This document shows, piece after piece, positions 17,065 to 27,109 of a DNA stretch of 64,000 nt; the first letter of the stretch is position 1, and each line of letters starts with the position of its first letter. Under the pieces are notes generated by a model that was given only the letters and a program-made list of their open reading frames with translations, was not told the origin of the DNA and did no database searches. The stretch is taken from NCBI RefSeq assembly GCF_000757825.1, contig NZ_CP009451.1, positions 2,976,001 through 3,040,000 on the forward strand, given 5' to 3'. This stretch comes from Cedecea neteri (GTDB taxonomy: Bacteria; Pseudomonadota; Gammaproteobacteria; Enterobacterales; Enterobacteriaceae). The translations under genes were made by a program, and so were the position numbers.

Positions 17065-18156
17065 GTGGAAAGCTCGCCGTTGCAAAGCCTGAACCTGGCT
17101 CAGGCGCAGCAAAAGCAGTTTCGGCTGGTGGATATTATCTGCCAGCATTTTTCCGGCGCTGATTTTCTCAGCCAGGGCGATGTTGGCCTGGTACATGGTC
17201 TTAATCAGCCAAAAACTACGCAGCGGGTTGAGTGGGTTCTGGCCGACTTCTTCTCTGCGCCAGCCGCCGCGCTGGTGCAGGGGGCCGGCACCGGGGCTAT
17301 CCGTAGCGGGCTGGCGGCCTTGTTAAAAGCGGGCGATAAGCTGCTGATTCATCAGGCACCTCTGTACCCTACCACGGCGGTTATTGCCGAACAGATGGGG
17401 CTTGATCTAATCAGGGCCGATTTTAATAAACCTGGTGAAGTGGATACCGCTATCGCCACGCATCGTCCGGCTGCGGCTTTGATTCAGCACACCCGCCAGA
17501 CGCTGGATGATGCCTATCGGCTCGCAGATGTCATTGCCTGCTTTAACCGCCATGGTTTGCCGTCGCTGGCTGATGATAACTATGCGGTGATGAAGGTCGA
17601 TAAAATCGGCTGCCAATGTGGGGCGACGCTGTCGACCTTCTCCTGCTTTAAGCTGTTTGGCCCTGCTGGCGTGGGCGTGGTTGTCGGCGAGAAAGCGGCG
17701 GTTCAGGCCGTGCGTCAGAGTATGTATTCCGGCGGTAGCCAGGTTCAGGGCTTCCAGGCCATGGAGGCGCTGCGCGGTTTGGTCTTCGCCCCGGTGATGC
17801 ATGCCGTTCAGGCACAGGTTAACGACGACCTGGTTGAGCTTCTGTCGCAGGGGGCTGTGCCCCAGGTTAAAAATGCGTTTATCGCCAACGCGCAGTCAAA
17901 GGTCCTGCTGGTCGAGTTTCATCAGCCGATTGCCGAAAAGGTGCTGGCCGCCGCGCAGAAGCTGGGGGCTTTGCCTTATCCGGTGGGCGCAGAATCGAAG
18001 TATGAAATCCCGCCGCTCTTTTATCGGCTATCCGGGACGTTCAGGCAGGCTGAACCGGGTCTTGAGAAGCGGATGATTCGCATCAACCCGAACCGCAGCG
18101 GCGCAGAAACCGTGCTGAGAATTTTGCAGGAAAGCTGTGCAGAGGCAGAAAAGTAA
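17065..18156 (+). CDS. yhfS: YhfS, PLP-dependent fold-type I enzyme
   Basis: 363 residues from a GTG start (17065) with AAGAGAGG just upstream. Fold-type I (aspartate aminotransferase-like) PLP enzyme: GAGTGAIRSGLAALL (73-87) is the phosphate-binding turn, LADDNYAV (168-175) holds the Asp that pairs with the PLP ring nitrogen, and Lys196 in SCFKLFGPAG is the Schiff-base lysine. The family includes lyases and aminotransferases, and which it is cannot be told from sequence. It ends the yhf cluster. A bidirectional terminator begins at its stop codon, so cysG on the other strand is insulated from it. Confidence 0.87.
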   Translation: MESSPLQSLNLAQAQQKQFRLVDIICQHFSGADFLSQGDVGLVHGLNQPKTTQRVEWVLADFFSAPAAALVQGAGTGAIRSGLAALLKAGDKLLIHQAPLYPTTAVIAEQMGLDLIRADFNKPGEVDTAIATHRPAAALIQHTRQTLDDAYRLADVIACFNRHGLPSLADDNYAVMKVDKIGCQCGATLSTFSCFKLFGPAGVGVVVGEKAAVQAVRQSMYSGGSQVQGFQAMEALRGLVFAPVMHAVQAQVNDDLVELLSQGAVPQVKNAFIANAQSKVLLVEFHQPIAEKVLAAAQKLGALPYPVGAESKYEIPPLFYRLSGTFRQAEPGLEKRMIRINPNRSGAETVLRILQESCAEAEK

Positions 18157-18179
18157 AAGGGAGGCCTGTGCCTCCCTTT
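18156..18179. terminator. Bidirectional terminator between yhfS and cysG
   Basis: Perfect 10-base arms AAAGGGAGGC (18156-18165) and GCCTCCCTTT (18170-18179) around CTGT. The symmetric A and T tails let it act in both directions, ending yhfS from the left and cysG from the right. Confidence 0.9.
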
Positions 18180-18183
18180 AGAT

Positions 18184-19557
18184 TTAATGGTTTGAGAACC
18201 AGTTTAGCCTGTCGCGGAGGCCAACGACACGCCCAACAATAATCAATGCCGGGCTGCCGACCTGCGTGGCTAACTCGCCTAATTGATTCAGGGTGCCGTC
18301 CACGACCCGCTGATTTACCGCCGTGCCGTTTTCCACCAGCGCCACCGGCATCGTCTCTTCCATGCCGTGCGCGATCAGCTGCTGCTGAATAGCAGAGGCC
18401 TGGTTAAGCCCCATGTAGAACACCAGCGTCTGTTTTTCTGCCGCCAGGTTAGCCCAGTCGAGCTCACCGCCGGTTTTCAAATGGCCGGTGACCAGGCGAA
18501 CGCTTTGCGCGTAGTCCCGGTGCGTGAGCGGAATGCCTGAGTAGGCGGAACAGCCGGAAGCAGCGGTAATTCCCGGCACGACGGAGAACGGGATCCCGCC
18601 GTTGCACAAGGTTTCAAGCTCTTCACCGCCGCGCCCGAAGATAAACGGATCGCCGCCTTTCAGGCGCACGACGCGTTTGCCCTTTTGCGCTTCACGCAGC
18701 AGGATTTGGTTAATCTCTTCCTGCGGCACGCAGTGGTAGCCCGCGCGTTTGCCGACGAATACGCGGTCGGCATCACGACGGACCAGATTCATGATGTCGT
18801 CCGACACCAGGCGGTCGTAAACCACCACGTCAGCCTGCTGAATCTGCTGCAGGCCTTTTAGCGTCAACAAACCTGCATCGCCTGGGCCAGCACCAACCAG
18901 CACAACTTCGCCGCGGTGATCGAGCGGGGTGGAAAACAGGGATTCCGTCTCTTTTTCAACGGCAAGCTGGTCTTCATTGGCCAGATACTGCGCCAGACGG
19001 TCGTTGGTGAAGAACTTTTCCCAGAAGCGGCGACGCTCGCCCATGGTGGCAAAAGTTTGCTTCACGCGGCCACGCAGCGTGCCCGCAAAGGCGGCGATTT
19101 TACCCAGATGCAGCGGCAGGCTGGCTTCCAGCTTTTCGCGCAGCAGTCGGGCCAGAACAGGGGATGTGCCGCCGGAGGAAACGGCGACCATCAGCGGGGA
19201 GCGGTCGATGATCGACGGCATAATGAAGCTCGCCTGCTTCGGTGCATCGACCACGTTGCAGAATATACGGCGGGACTCGGCGGCATCGCTAACCTGCTGA
19301 TTGACCTCATCATCGTCGGTGGCGGCAATCGCCAGCCAGCTTTCGTCCAGCAGCGTTTCTGAGAACGTGCCTTCTGCCAGGGTCAGCATATTTTGCTCAG
19401 CCCACACCTTAAACTGCGGGCTAAACTCGAGGGCGTTAACGGTGATGCGCGCACCTGCCTCCAGCAATAAACGCGCTTTGCGTTCAGCGACGTCGCCCCC
19501 GCCTACCAGCAGGCAGGCGCGGCCACGTAACTGACAAAATATCGGCAGGTGATCCAC
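18184..19557 (-). CDS. cysG: Siroheme synthase CysG (three activities)
   Basis: 457 residues, the E. coli length. The N-terminal half (1-215) is the NAD-dependent precorrin-2 dehydrogenase/ferrochelatase with nucleotide loop [18 protein letters not shown] (18-35, split), Asp104 and the phosphorylatable Ser128 in AVSSGGTSP. The C-terminal half (about 216-457) is the SAM-dependent uroporphyrinogen III methyltransferase with [16 protein letters not shown] and [17 protein letters not shown]. Together they make siroheme, the cofactor of NirB and of sulfite reductase. It is the last gene of nirBDC-cysG, 13 bases after nirC, as expected where siroheme supply is matched to nitrite reductase. Confidence 0.98.
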   Translation of the reverse strand: MDHLPIFCQLRGRACLLVGGGDVAERKARLLLEAGARITVNALEFSPQFKVWAEQNMLTLAEGTFSETLLDESWLAIAATDDDEVNQQVSDAAESRRIFCNVVDAPKQASFIMPSIIDRSPLMVAVSSGGTSPVLARLLREKLEASLPLHLGKIAAFAGTLRGRVKQTFATMGERRRFWEKFFTNDRLAQYLANEDQLAVEKETESLFSTPLDHRGEVVLVGAGPGDAGLLTLKGLQQIQQADVVVYDRLVSDDIMNLVRRDADRVFVGKRAGYHCVPQEEINQILLREAQKGKRVVRLKGGDPFIFGRGGEELETLCNGGIPFSVVPGITAASGCSAYSGIPLTHRDYAQSVRLVTGHLKTGGELDWANLAAEKQTLVFYMGLNQASAIQQQLIAHGMEETMPVALVENGTAVNQRVVDGTLNQLGELATQVGSPALIIVGRVVGLRDRLNWFSNH

Positions 19558-19570
19558 GGTAAATCCTCAA

Positions 19571-20377
19571 TTAATTTCGGGCTGTTTCCGGTGCACCTGC
19601 GGCGGCAGGCTGCGGACGTTCGGCTTTCGGCGTAGCATACCAATAACCCAGACCCATGAATACCACGCCAGAAAGGGTATTCCCCAGCGTGACCCACAGC
19701 AGATTATGGCCGATACCGGACAGCGTATAAGCCTCGCTGTGGTGACCAAACCAGGAGAGGGCAAACAGCGTCATGTTGGCGATGGAGTGCTCGTAGCCGG
19801 AGGCGATAAACGCCAGCAGGCACCACCAGATAGCGATGAATTTCGCCGCGCCTTCGGTACGAATTGCCATCCAGATTGCCAGACAAACCAGCCAGTTACA
19901 CAGCGCGCCCTTAAAGAACAGCACCATCGCCGGCGCGGTGGTTTTTGCCAGCGCCACGGCGTGCACAATGCTGGTGTCTACCGGCAGCAGGCTGCCGCCG
20001 CCCCAGCTATACAGCAGTGCAACAAACACTGAACCTACCAGATTGCCAAGCCAGGTCTGCGGCAGAATCGCCCACATTTGGCCGTGAGAGATGGTGCCGG
20101 CTTTCACGCCGAAGGTCAGGAACATGGTGTGGCCGGTAAACAGCTCGGAACCGGCAATAATCACCAGCGTCAGGGCGATGCCGAAGGTTGCCCCCATGAC
20201 CAGCGGGCGAATGGACGGATCGAGCAAATTACCGAGGGTGAAAATCAGGATGATGCCAAGGCCAACGTAGGCGCCCGCCATGGCAGAACTTACCCAGAAG
20301 CCCAGAGGATTCGTCTGCGAGAGACGGTTAATACGCGCGGCATTCGCCGCACACTTATTGATGGTATCGGTGAACAT
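19571..20377 (-). CDS. nirC: Nitrite channel/transporter NirC
   Basis: 268 residues, FocA/NirC (formate-nitrite transporter) family with six membrane segments forming a pentameric channel in the inner membrane. Recognisable family motifs are AGAYVGLGIIL in the first helix, the ELFTGHTMFL pore segment and NWLVCLAIWMA. It imports nitrite for cytoplasmic reduction by NirBD and also helps export surplus nitrite. It follows nirD after 163 bases that contain a large palindromic repeat, and precedes cysG by 13 bases. Confidence 0.97.
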   Translation of the reverse strand: MFTDTINKCAANAARINRLSQTNPLGFWVSSAMAGAYVGLGIILIFTLGNLLDPSIRPLVMGATFGIALTLVIIAGSELFTGHTMFLTFGVKAGTISHGQMWAILPQTWLGNLVGSVFVALLYSWGGGSLLPVDTSIVHAVALAKTTAPAMVLFFKGALCNWLVCLAIWMAIRTEGAAKFIAIWWCLLAFIASGYEHSIANMTLFALSWFGHHSEAYTLSGIGHNLLWVTLGNTLSGVVFMGLGYWYATPKAERPQPAAAGAPETARN

Positions 20378-20432
20378 TTTTGTTATCCCAATGAAGTTAA
20401 AAATAAAAATTTAAAAAAAGAATCTAATTTTT

Positions 20433-20529
20433 ACCCTCACCCTAACCCCTTCCCTGAGGGAGAGGGGATCGCCGGGGAAGCCTTGGTGACTTTCTCCCTC
20501 TCCTTAAGGGAGAGGGCCGGGGTGAGGGT
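20433..20529. repeat. Large interspersed palindromic repeat between nirD and nirC
   Basis: The outer arms ACCCTCACCC (20433-20442) and GGGTGAGGGT (20520-20529) are perfect inverted copies. Inside each arm is a second CTCTCCC/GGGAGAG-type inverted repeat (TCCCTGAGGGA at 20451-20461; CTCCCTTAAGGGAG-like at 20495-20512). The whole 97-base unit can form a long compound hairpin. It resembles the GC-rich dispersed repeats common in intergenic DNA of enterobacteria and pseudomonads. In the middle of the nirBDC-cysG transcript it could stabilise upstream nirBD mRNA or attenuate nirC-cysG. Confidence 0.8.
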
Positions 20530-20540
20530 TGTTTTAAGTA

Positions 20541-20867
20541 TTAAGCTTTTATCTGTACCAGTCCGTCCTGCACGCGCGCTTCATAGTGCGGGACGGAGCG
20601 GCTTTCATCTTCCATGCACAGGCCGTCCCGCAGGCGGAAGTGCTGTTTTTTCAGCGGGCTGGCAACCCACAGCTCATCCTGATGTTCTGCAATCAGCCCG
20701 CGTGAAAGCACGCTCGCTTCAAAGAACGGGTCGATATTGCTGATGGCGTAAACCTGCTCGTCTTTACGCGGGCGGAAAATAGCAACTTGTGCAGATCCCA
20801 CCAGGGCGCAAACACCCGTTGCAGGCAGGATGTCGTCTAGCTGACAAACGGTTGTCCACTGGCTCAT
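20541..20867 (-). CDS. nirD: Nitrite reductase [NAD(P)H] small subunit
   Basis: 108 residues, Rieske-like fold protein that lacks the iron-sulfur Cys/His ligands, as usual for NirD. Features are TGVCALVGSAQVAIFRP (split around the VGS turn), the IDPFFEASVLSRG segment and FRLRDGLCMEDE near the C terminus. It associates with NirB to give active cytoplasmic NADH-dependent nitrite reductase, which makes ammonium from nitrite. Its start overlaps the nirB stop by 4 bases, so the subunits are coupled in translation. Confidence 0.97.
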   Translation of the reverse strand: MSQWTTVCQLDDILPATGVCALVGSAQVAIFRPRKDEQVYAISNIDPFFEASVLSRGLIAEHQDELWVASPLKKQHFRLRDGLCMEDESRSVPHYEARVQDGLVQIKA

Positions 20868-23413
20868 GCGTGTTCCTCCACTTCTACCAGAGTGACCGGA
20901 ATACGCTCATACGGCGTGGCCGGGCGGTGTTGTTCGCGCTCGCTAACTGTCTGCACGTTCGGGTCGCGCTGCGGGCTATTGATAAAGTGTTTGAAGCGAA
21001 CCTGAGCCTGTGGCGTGTTCACGGTTTCTGTCCACTCGCAGATCACTTTCTCGCGCAGGCGGTTAAGCTCAGCTTCAAGCTGATCGTTGAGGCTCAGCTT
21101 GTCGTCGACAATCACGCTACGCAGATAGTCGATACCGCCTTCCAGGTTCTCCAGCCAGACGGAAGTACGGGTGAGTTTGTCGGCGGTGCGGATGTAGAAC
21201 ATCATGAAGCGGTCGAGATACTTGATGATGGTATCGTGGTCGAGGTCCGCCGCCAGCAGGTCCGCATGGCGTGGCTTCATGCCGCCGTTACCGCAAACAT
21301 ACAGGTTCCAGCCTTTTTCAGTAGCGATGATGCCCACGTCTTTGCCCTGCGCTTCCGCACATTCGCGGGTACAGCCGGAGACGCCAAACTTCATTTTGTG
21401 CGGAGTACGAATGCCTTTGTAGCGGTTTTCCAGCTCGACGCCGAAGCCCACGCTGTCGCCCACGCCGTAACGACACCAGGTGCTGCCGACGCAGGTTTTT
21501 GCCATACGCAATGCTTTGGCATAGGCGTGGCCGGTTTCGAATCCGGCTTCAATCAGCTGACGCCAGATTTCCGGCAGGTCGTCCTTTTGTGCGCCGAACA
21601 GGCCGATGCGCTGGGAGCCGGTGATTTTGGTGTAAAGGTTATATTCGCTGGCGATACGGCCGACTTCCATCAGCCCCTCCGGCGTGATTTCACCGCCTGC
21701 TGAGCGCGGGATCACCGAGTAGGTGCCGTCTTTCTGGATGTTGCCGAGGAAGTTATCGTTGGTATCCTGCAGCGGCGTTAGCTCTGGCTGCAGCACGTAG
21801 TCGTTCCAGCAGGATGCCAGCAGCGAGCCTACGGTTGGCTTGCAAACTTCACAGCCGTAGCCTTTACCGTATTTTTGCAGCAGCTGGTCGAAGGATTTGA
21901 TCCCTTCCACGCGGATCAGGTGGTACAGCTCCTGGCGTGAGAAGGCAAAGTGTTCGCACAGGTTGTTGTTCACTTCGATACCGGCTTTGGCCAGCTCGGC
22001 GTTCAGCACCTGGGTGACCAGCGGAATACAGCCGCCGCAGCCGGTGCCGGCTTTGGTTTCGGCCTTCAGCGCCGCAACGGTGTGGCAGCCTTTATTGATA
22101 GCCTTGATCAGGTCGCCTTTGGTGACGTCAAAGCAGGAACAGATTTGCGCGCTTTCCGGCAGCTTATCCACGCCGATAGACGGCTTACCGCTGCTGGCGT
22201 GAGCCGGCAGGATCAGCGAGTCCGGATTTTCCGGCAGCTCAATCGCGTTCAGCACCAGCTGCAGCAGGTTACCGTAGTCGCTGGTGTCGCCAACCAGCAC
22301 CGCGCCAAGCAGGGTCTTGTTGTCTTCGCTAACCACCAGGCGTTTGTATACCTCTTTGCTTTCATCGAGGTAAACATAGCTGCGGGCGTTTGGCGTGCGG
22401 CCGTGAGCATCGCCAATACCGCCGACGTCAACGCCGAGCAGTTTCAACTTGGCGCTCATGTCCGCGCCTTCAAAGGTGTTTTCGCTCCCGAGCAGGTGGT
22501 CCGCCGTCACCTGAGCCATTTTGTAGCCCGGTGCGACGAGGCCGAAGACGCGGTTATTCCAGCTGGCGCATTCTCCGATGGCGTAAATATCCGGGTCTGA
22601 AGTCTGGCACTTATCGTTGATAGTGATGCCGCCGCGCGGGGCTGTTTCCAGCCCGCACTGGGTCGCCAGCTTGTCCTGAGGACGAATACCGGTAGAGAAG
22701 ACGATGAAGTCCACTTCCAGCTCACTGCCGTCGGCAAAACGCATGGTTTTGCGGGCCTCGGTGCCCTGCTGGACGATTTCCTGGGTGTTTTTGCCGGTGT
22801 GCACACGCACGCCCATGCGCTCGATTTTGCTGCGCAGCTGCTCCCCGCCCATGCGGTCAAGCTGCTCGGCCATCAGCATTGGTGCGAATTCGATAACGTG
22901 AGTTTCCACGCCGAGGTTTTTCAGCGCCCCGGCCGCTTCCAGCCCCAGCAGGCCACCGCCGACGACGGCACCGCGTTTGCTGCGGCGGGCGCAGGATTCA
23001 ATAGCGTTCAGGTCTTCGATGGTACGGTAAACGAAGCAGTCCTGAGTTTCCGAGCCTTTAATAGGCGGGATCCACGGATAAGAGCCCGTTGCCATGACCA
23101 GCTTGTCGTAATAAACGGTGCGGCCGGTATTGGAGTGGATCACTTTTTCCTGGCGGTTGATAGTGATGGCACGTTCGCCAACCAGCACTTTTACGCCGTG
23201 TTTTTCGTAGTAGCCGTCGCGGACGAGGGAAAGTTCTTCAGCGGTATGATGGGAGAAATAAGAAGAGAGGTGCACGCGATCGTAGGCTTTACGCGGCTCT
23301 TCACAAAATACGGTGATATCGAACTGGTCCGGCGGGGCTTTATCAAGTAAGTCTTCGATAAAGCGATGGCCCACCATGCCGTTACCGATAACTGCGATTC
23401 TGACCTTGCTCAT
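20864..23413 (-). CDS. nirB: Nitrite reductase [NAD(P)H] large subunit
   Basis: 849 residues. Domain order is: FAD-binding with VIGNGMVGHRF (about 8-18); NADH-binding with VVGGGLLGLEAAG (about 147-159); a Bfd-like [2Fe-2S] region with CSCFDVTKGD and TGCGGCIP (about 420-460); and a siroheme/[4Fe-4S] sulfite-reductase-like half with CVGSTWCRYG and SGCTRECAEAQGKD (about 635-685). It passes six electrons from NADH to nitrite, giving ammonium in the cytoplasm during anaerobic growth. ATG 23413 follows a GAGG ribosome site on the minus strand. The start lies 24 bases from the transcription start predicted by the FNR site spacing. It heads the nirBDC-cysG operon. Confidence 0.98.
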   Translation of the reverse strand: MSKVRIAVIGNGMVGHRFIEDLLDKAPPDQFDITVFCEEPRKAYDRVHLSSYFSHHTAEELSLVRDGYYEKHGVKVLVGERAITINRQEKVIHSNTGRTVYYDKLVMATGSYPWIPPIKGSETQDCFVYRTIEDLNAIESCARRSKRGAVVGGGLLGLEAAGALKNLGVETHVIEFAPMLMAEQLDRMGGEQLRSKIERMGVRVHTGKNTQEIVQQGTEARKTMRFADGSELEVDFIVFSTGIRPQDKLATQCGLETAPRGGITINDKCQTSDPDIYAIGECASWNNRVFGLVAPGYKMAQVTADHLLGSENTFEGADMSAKLKLLGVDVGGIGDAHGRTPNARSYVYLDESKEVYKRLVVSEDNKTLLGAVLVGDTSDYGNLLQLVLNAIELPENPDSLILPAHASSGKPSIGVDKLPESAQICSCFDVTKGDLIKAINKGCHTVAALKAETKAGTGCGGCIPLVTQVLNAELAKAGIEVNNNLCEHFAFSRQELYHLIRVEGIKSFDQLLQKYGKGYGCEVCKPTVGSLLASCWNDYVLQPELTPLQDTNDNFLGNIQKDGTYSVIPRSAGGEITPEGLMEVGRIASEYNLYTKITGSQRIGLFGAQKDDLPEIWRQLIEAGFETGHAYAKALRMAKTCVGSTWCRYGVGDSVGFGVELENRYKGIRTPHKMKFGVSGCTRECAEAQGKDVGIIATEKGWNLYVCGNGGMKPRHADLLAADLDHDTIIKYLDRFMMFYIRTADKLTRTSVWLENLEGGIDYLRSVIVDDKLSLNDQLEAELNRLREKVICEWTETVNTPQAQVRFKHFINSPQRDPNVQTVSEREQHRPATPYERIPVTLVEVEEHA

Positions 23414-23436
23414 AATTGCCTCAATTTCTTTTTTAT

Positions 23437-23514
23437 TACCGCCTACCTTAACGATTCAGCCAGGGTGATTATTGATACAAATCAAACGCGCCTTTATATA
23501 CCCATTAAGAGGTA
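23437..23514 (-). promoter_or_regulatory. FNR/NarL-dependent nirB promoter
   Basis: TTGATACAAATCAA (23472-23485) is a perfect FNR consensus. TACCCAT-TA-AGAGGTA (23499-23514) is a perfect NarL/NarP 7-2-7 site. On the minus strand TAAGGT (complement of 23445-23450) is the -10. If transcription starts at 23437, FNR is centred at -41.5 and NarL at -69.5, exactly the layout of the E. coli nirB promoter. It thus predicts anaerobic induction boosted by nitrate or nitrite. The region is shared with divergent codA. Confidence 0.92.
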
Positions 23515-23624
23515 TATCATTGATTTTGATGTATTTTTGTAAGTAATGGAATTGACTGGTTTTTCGCCAGTAAATCAAAGCGGTGTATGCTATGAAACAG
23601 TCTGCGACGGATAAGAGAGGACTT

Positions 23625-24923
23625 ATGGAAACGAAAGCGTTACGGGTTATTCAGAATGTGCGGCTGACGGGCCGGGAAGGGTTGTGGCAGCTGTCGATCG
23701 CTGACGGAAAATTTCAGGCCATTACGCCAATGGGTGAGGTGCAGCAGGAAAGCGGCCAGGCGTTGGACGGTGAAGGCGGGTTAGCCATTGCCCCCTTTGT
23801 TGAGCCGCATATCCATCTGGATACCACGCAGACCGCCGGGCAGCCGGGCTGGAATCAGTCCGGCACGCTGTTTGAAGGGATTGAACGCTGGGCGGAGCGC
23901 AAAGCCCTGCTGAGCCATGAAGATGTAAAACACAGGGCGTGGCAAACGCTGAAGTGGCAAATTGCCAACGGCATTCAGTATGTTCGTACCCACGTGGACG
24001 TTTCTGACCCGACGCTGACCGCATTGAAGGCGATGCTTGAAGTGAAGCAGGAAGTTGCCCCGTGGGTAGAGCTGCAGCTGGTGGCTTTCCCGCAGGAGGG
24101 CATTCTCTCCTATCCGAACGGCGAGGCTTTGCTGGAGGAGGCATTACGTCTGGGCGCCGATGTTGTCGGGGCTATCCCACATTTCGAGTTTACCCGTGAA
24201 TATGGCGTTGAGTCGCTGCATAAGGCTTTTGCCCTGGCCCAGAAATATCAGCGGCGGTTAGATATTCACTGCGATGAAATAGACGATGAACAATCGCGGT
24301 TTGTCGAAACCGTGGCCGCTCTGGCCCACCGCGACGGTATTGGCGCGCGGGTGACCGCCAGCCACACAACGGCAATGCATTCCTACAACGGGGCCTATAC
24401 CTCGCGGCTGTTCCGTTTGCTTAAGCTGTCGGGTATTAACTTTGTGGCAAACCCGCTGGTCAATATTCATTTGCAGGGGCGTTTCGATGATTACCCTAAA
24501 CGCCGTGGCGTAACGCGGGTGAAGGAGATGCTGGGGGCGGGCATCAACGTTTGTTTCGGCCACGATGATGTTTTCGACCCGTGGTATCCGCTCGGAACCG
24601 CCAATATGCTGCAGGTGCTGCACATGGGGCTGCATGTTTGCCAGCTGATGGGCTATCAGCAAATAGACGAAGGATTAAAACTTATCACCGATAACAGCGC
24701 CCGGACCTTCGGCGTTGAGGACTACGGCATTACGCCGGGTAACTCGGCGAACCTTGTTATTTTACCTGCTGAAAACGGATTTGATGCGGTACGGCGGCAG
24801 GTGCCGGTGCGCTGGTCGATTCGTGCCGGGCAGGTCATTGCCACGACGCAGCCTGCTCAGACGAAGATAATGCTGGGGGATAAAACGGAAAACATTCAGT
24901 TTGAAGGACCCTCTCCCCGTTAG
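23625..24923 (+). CDS. codA: Cytosine deaminase
   Basis: 432 residues from ATG 23625, which has AGAGAGG four bases upstream; ATG 23592 and GTG 23583 are in-frame alternatives that add 11-14 residues absent from E. coli CodA (427). It deaminates cytosine to uracil and ammonia. Amidohydrolase metal ligands are seen: His62 and His64 in [11 protein letters not shown], the His and Glu of [11 protein letters not shown], the SHTTAMHS histidine and the Asp of FGHDDVFDP. Identity with E. coli CodA is high by eye across the whole length. No codB cytosine permease is adjacent, whereas E. coli has codBA at another map position. It is divergent from nirB. Confidence 0.95.
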   Translation: METKALRVIQNVRLTGREGLWQLSIADGKFQAITPMGEVQQESGQALDGEGGLAIAPFVEPHIHLDTTQTAGQPGWNQSGTLFEGIERWAERKALLSHEDVKHRAWQTLKWQIANGIQYVRTHVDVSDPTLTALKAMLEVKQEVAPWVELQLVAFPQEGILSYPNGEALLEEALRLGADVVGAIPHFEFTREYGVESLHKAFALAQKYQRRLDIHCDEIDDEQSRFVETVAALAHRDGIGARVTASHTTAMHSYNGAYTSRLFRLLKLSGINFVANPLVNIHLQGRFDDYPKRRGVTRVKEMLGAGINVCFGHDDVFDPWYPLGTANMLQVLHMGLHVCQLMGYQQIDEGLKLITDNSARTFGVEDYGITPGNSANLVILPAENGFDAVRRQVPVRWSIRAGQVIATTQPAQTKIMLGDKTENIQFEGPSPR

Positions 24924-24932
24924 GGAAGAGGG
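24909..24932 (+). terminator. Hairpin overlapping the codA stop codon
   Basis: CCCTCTCCC (24909-24917) and GGGAAGAGGG (24923-24932) form a stem with one bulge, and the codA TAG (24921-24923) lies in the loop. It has no long T run, so it may be a weak terminator or processing site between convergent codA and tsgA. Confidence 0.55.
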
Positions 24933-24947
24933 CAAATCGCAGGGCGA

Positions 24948-26132
24948 TTAGTGTGCCGCAGCTTCTGCGCCATGACGACGGTGTTTGGTTACGAAACCAA
25001 GCACCAGGCACATGACGAACACCACAGCATACAGGCCATTCGCGGTATGCAGAGCAGCCAGAGGGCCGCTGTGAGCCACGATAGGGCCGGTAACGATAAA
25101 GGTCAGCATGGTACCCACGGTGCCGCAGGTCAGCACAAAGTTAACCAGTTTCGGCGAAGACACTTTGGTCTGCTGTGAACCCAGGGTAATGATGGTGGTG
25201 TAAATCGCGCTGGAGAAGAAACCGAGCGCCAGAATAAACCACGCCAGGTGAGCCGGATCGCCGTGGTTGAACAGGTACATCAGCACGGTGGCTGCCCCGG
25301 CCAGCACGGTCAGGATGCGCTGCAGATCGAAGAAACGCAGGATAAAGCTGAAGGCCCACATGCCGAACATGTAAGACATCCAGAAGTCGCTGACCAGCTT
25401 ACCGGCATCGTTGATGCTCATGCCGAGGCCTTTGGCGTATTCCGGTACCCAGGAGATAAAGCCCAGCTGGCCGAGGATGTAGCATAGCGCCGCGACGGAG
25501 AGGAACAGCACGCCGATGCCCCATTTTTCTTTGGCAACAGGTTGCTCGTCTTTCTTCGCATGCTTGCCCAGCGCCGGGAACTCACAGCCCAGAGTCAGCA
25601 GGAAGATAGCCACGTAGACCAGACCGATACAGACGTAGACCCAGTACCAGTTGATGCTACGGGCCAGCAGGATTGCGGCGACCATCGGGAAAATCATCCC
25701 GGCCATGCTGAAGAAGGAGTCGGTAAACAGCAGGCGAGAACCGCGCTGACGCCCTTCATACATATGGGTGATCAGGAAGGTACCAATCGACATGGTTATC
25801 CCGCTCACCAGCCCCAGCACGAACATCGAGGCCGAGAAGATAGCCAGGTTATGACCGAAGATCAGGCCGGCAACGGCCAGCACCATCAGCAGGAAGCCAA
25901 AGCGCAGCTGGGTTTTCAGCGGTACGATTTCCATCAGCCAGGCGTTCAGGAAGATAGAGATCAAAATACCGGCATTAAGGAAAGTAAACGTGTTACTCAT
26001 GCTGGACACCGGCAGATTGAAGTACTCTGCGATGTTTCCCATCACCATCCCGGTGACGATCACCAACGCCCCGGTCAGGGCGTAGGAGAAGAAGCTAATC
26101 CATAAAAGCTTGGTTCGGTTGCTGTTAGTCAT
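24948..26132 (-). CDS. tsgA: Major facilitator superfamily protein TsgA
   Basis: 394 residues from the ATG at 26132, giving the family start [14 protein letters not shown]; a start 15 bases earlier is rejected. Twelve membrane helices are predicted, with MFS-type loops such as [11 protein letters not shown] between helices 4 and 5. It was named in Salmonella as a tellurite- and selenite-suppressible growth gene; the natural substrate is not settled. It is convergent with codA, and a 280-base region shared with ppiA lies upstream. Confidence 0.93.
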   Translation of the reverse strand: MTNSNRTKLLWISFFSYALTGALVIVTGMVMGNIAEYFNLPVSSMSNTFTFLNAGILISIFLNAWLMEIVPLKTQLRFGFLLMVLAVAGLIFGHNLAIFSASMFVLGLVSGITMSIGTFLITHMYEGRQRGSRLLFTDSFFSMAGMIFPMVAAILLARSINWYWVYVCIGLVYVAIFLLTLGCEFPALGKHAKKDEQPVAKEKWGIGVLFLSVAALCYILGQLGFISWVPEYAKGLGMSINDAGKLVSDFWMSYMFGMWAFSFILRFFDLQRILTVLAGAATVLMYLFNHGDPAHLAWFILALGFFSSAIYTTIITLGSQQTKVSSPKLVNFVLTCGTVGTMLTFIVTGPIVAHSGPLAALHTANGLYAVVFVMCLVLGFVTKHRRHGAEAAAH

Positions 26133-26985
<853 letters not shown>

Positions 26986-26993
26986 GATTTCCG

Positions 26994-27015
26994 GCGCGGG
27001 TCCTGTCGCCCGCGC
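26994..27015 (+). terminator. GC-rich hairpin after ppiA
   Basis: GCGCGGG (26994-27000) and CCCGCGC (27009-27015) with an 8-base loop start 9 bases after the ppiA stop. No T run follows, so termination may be weak or Rho-assisted. Confidence 0.5.
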
Positions 27016-27109
27016 AACCCTCTCCTGAAGCAGAGAATTTCAATAAGTGGTGAGCCAGGCCAGGGAAAGCGGCTAGAATAACGCGTTCTTTTTTTGCCCT
27101 GGAGCCGCC

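Noticed and set aside
20541..23413. Long open frames on the plus strand opposite nirB and nirD
   Set aside because: They mirror the strongly biased codons of nirB/nirD; the sense-strand proteins are clearly recognised enzymes and the antisense frames show no domains.
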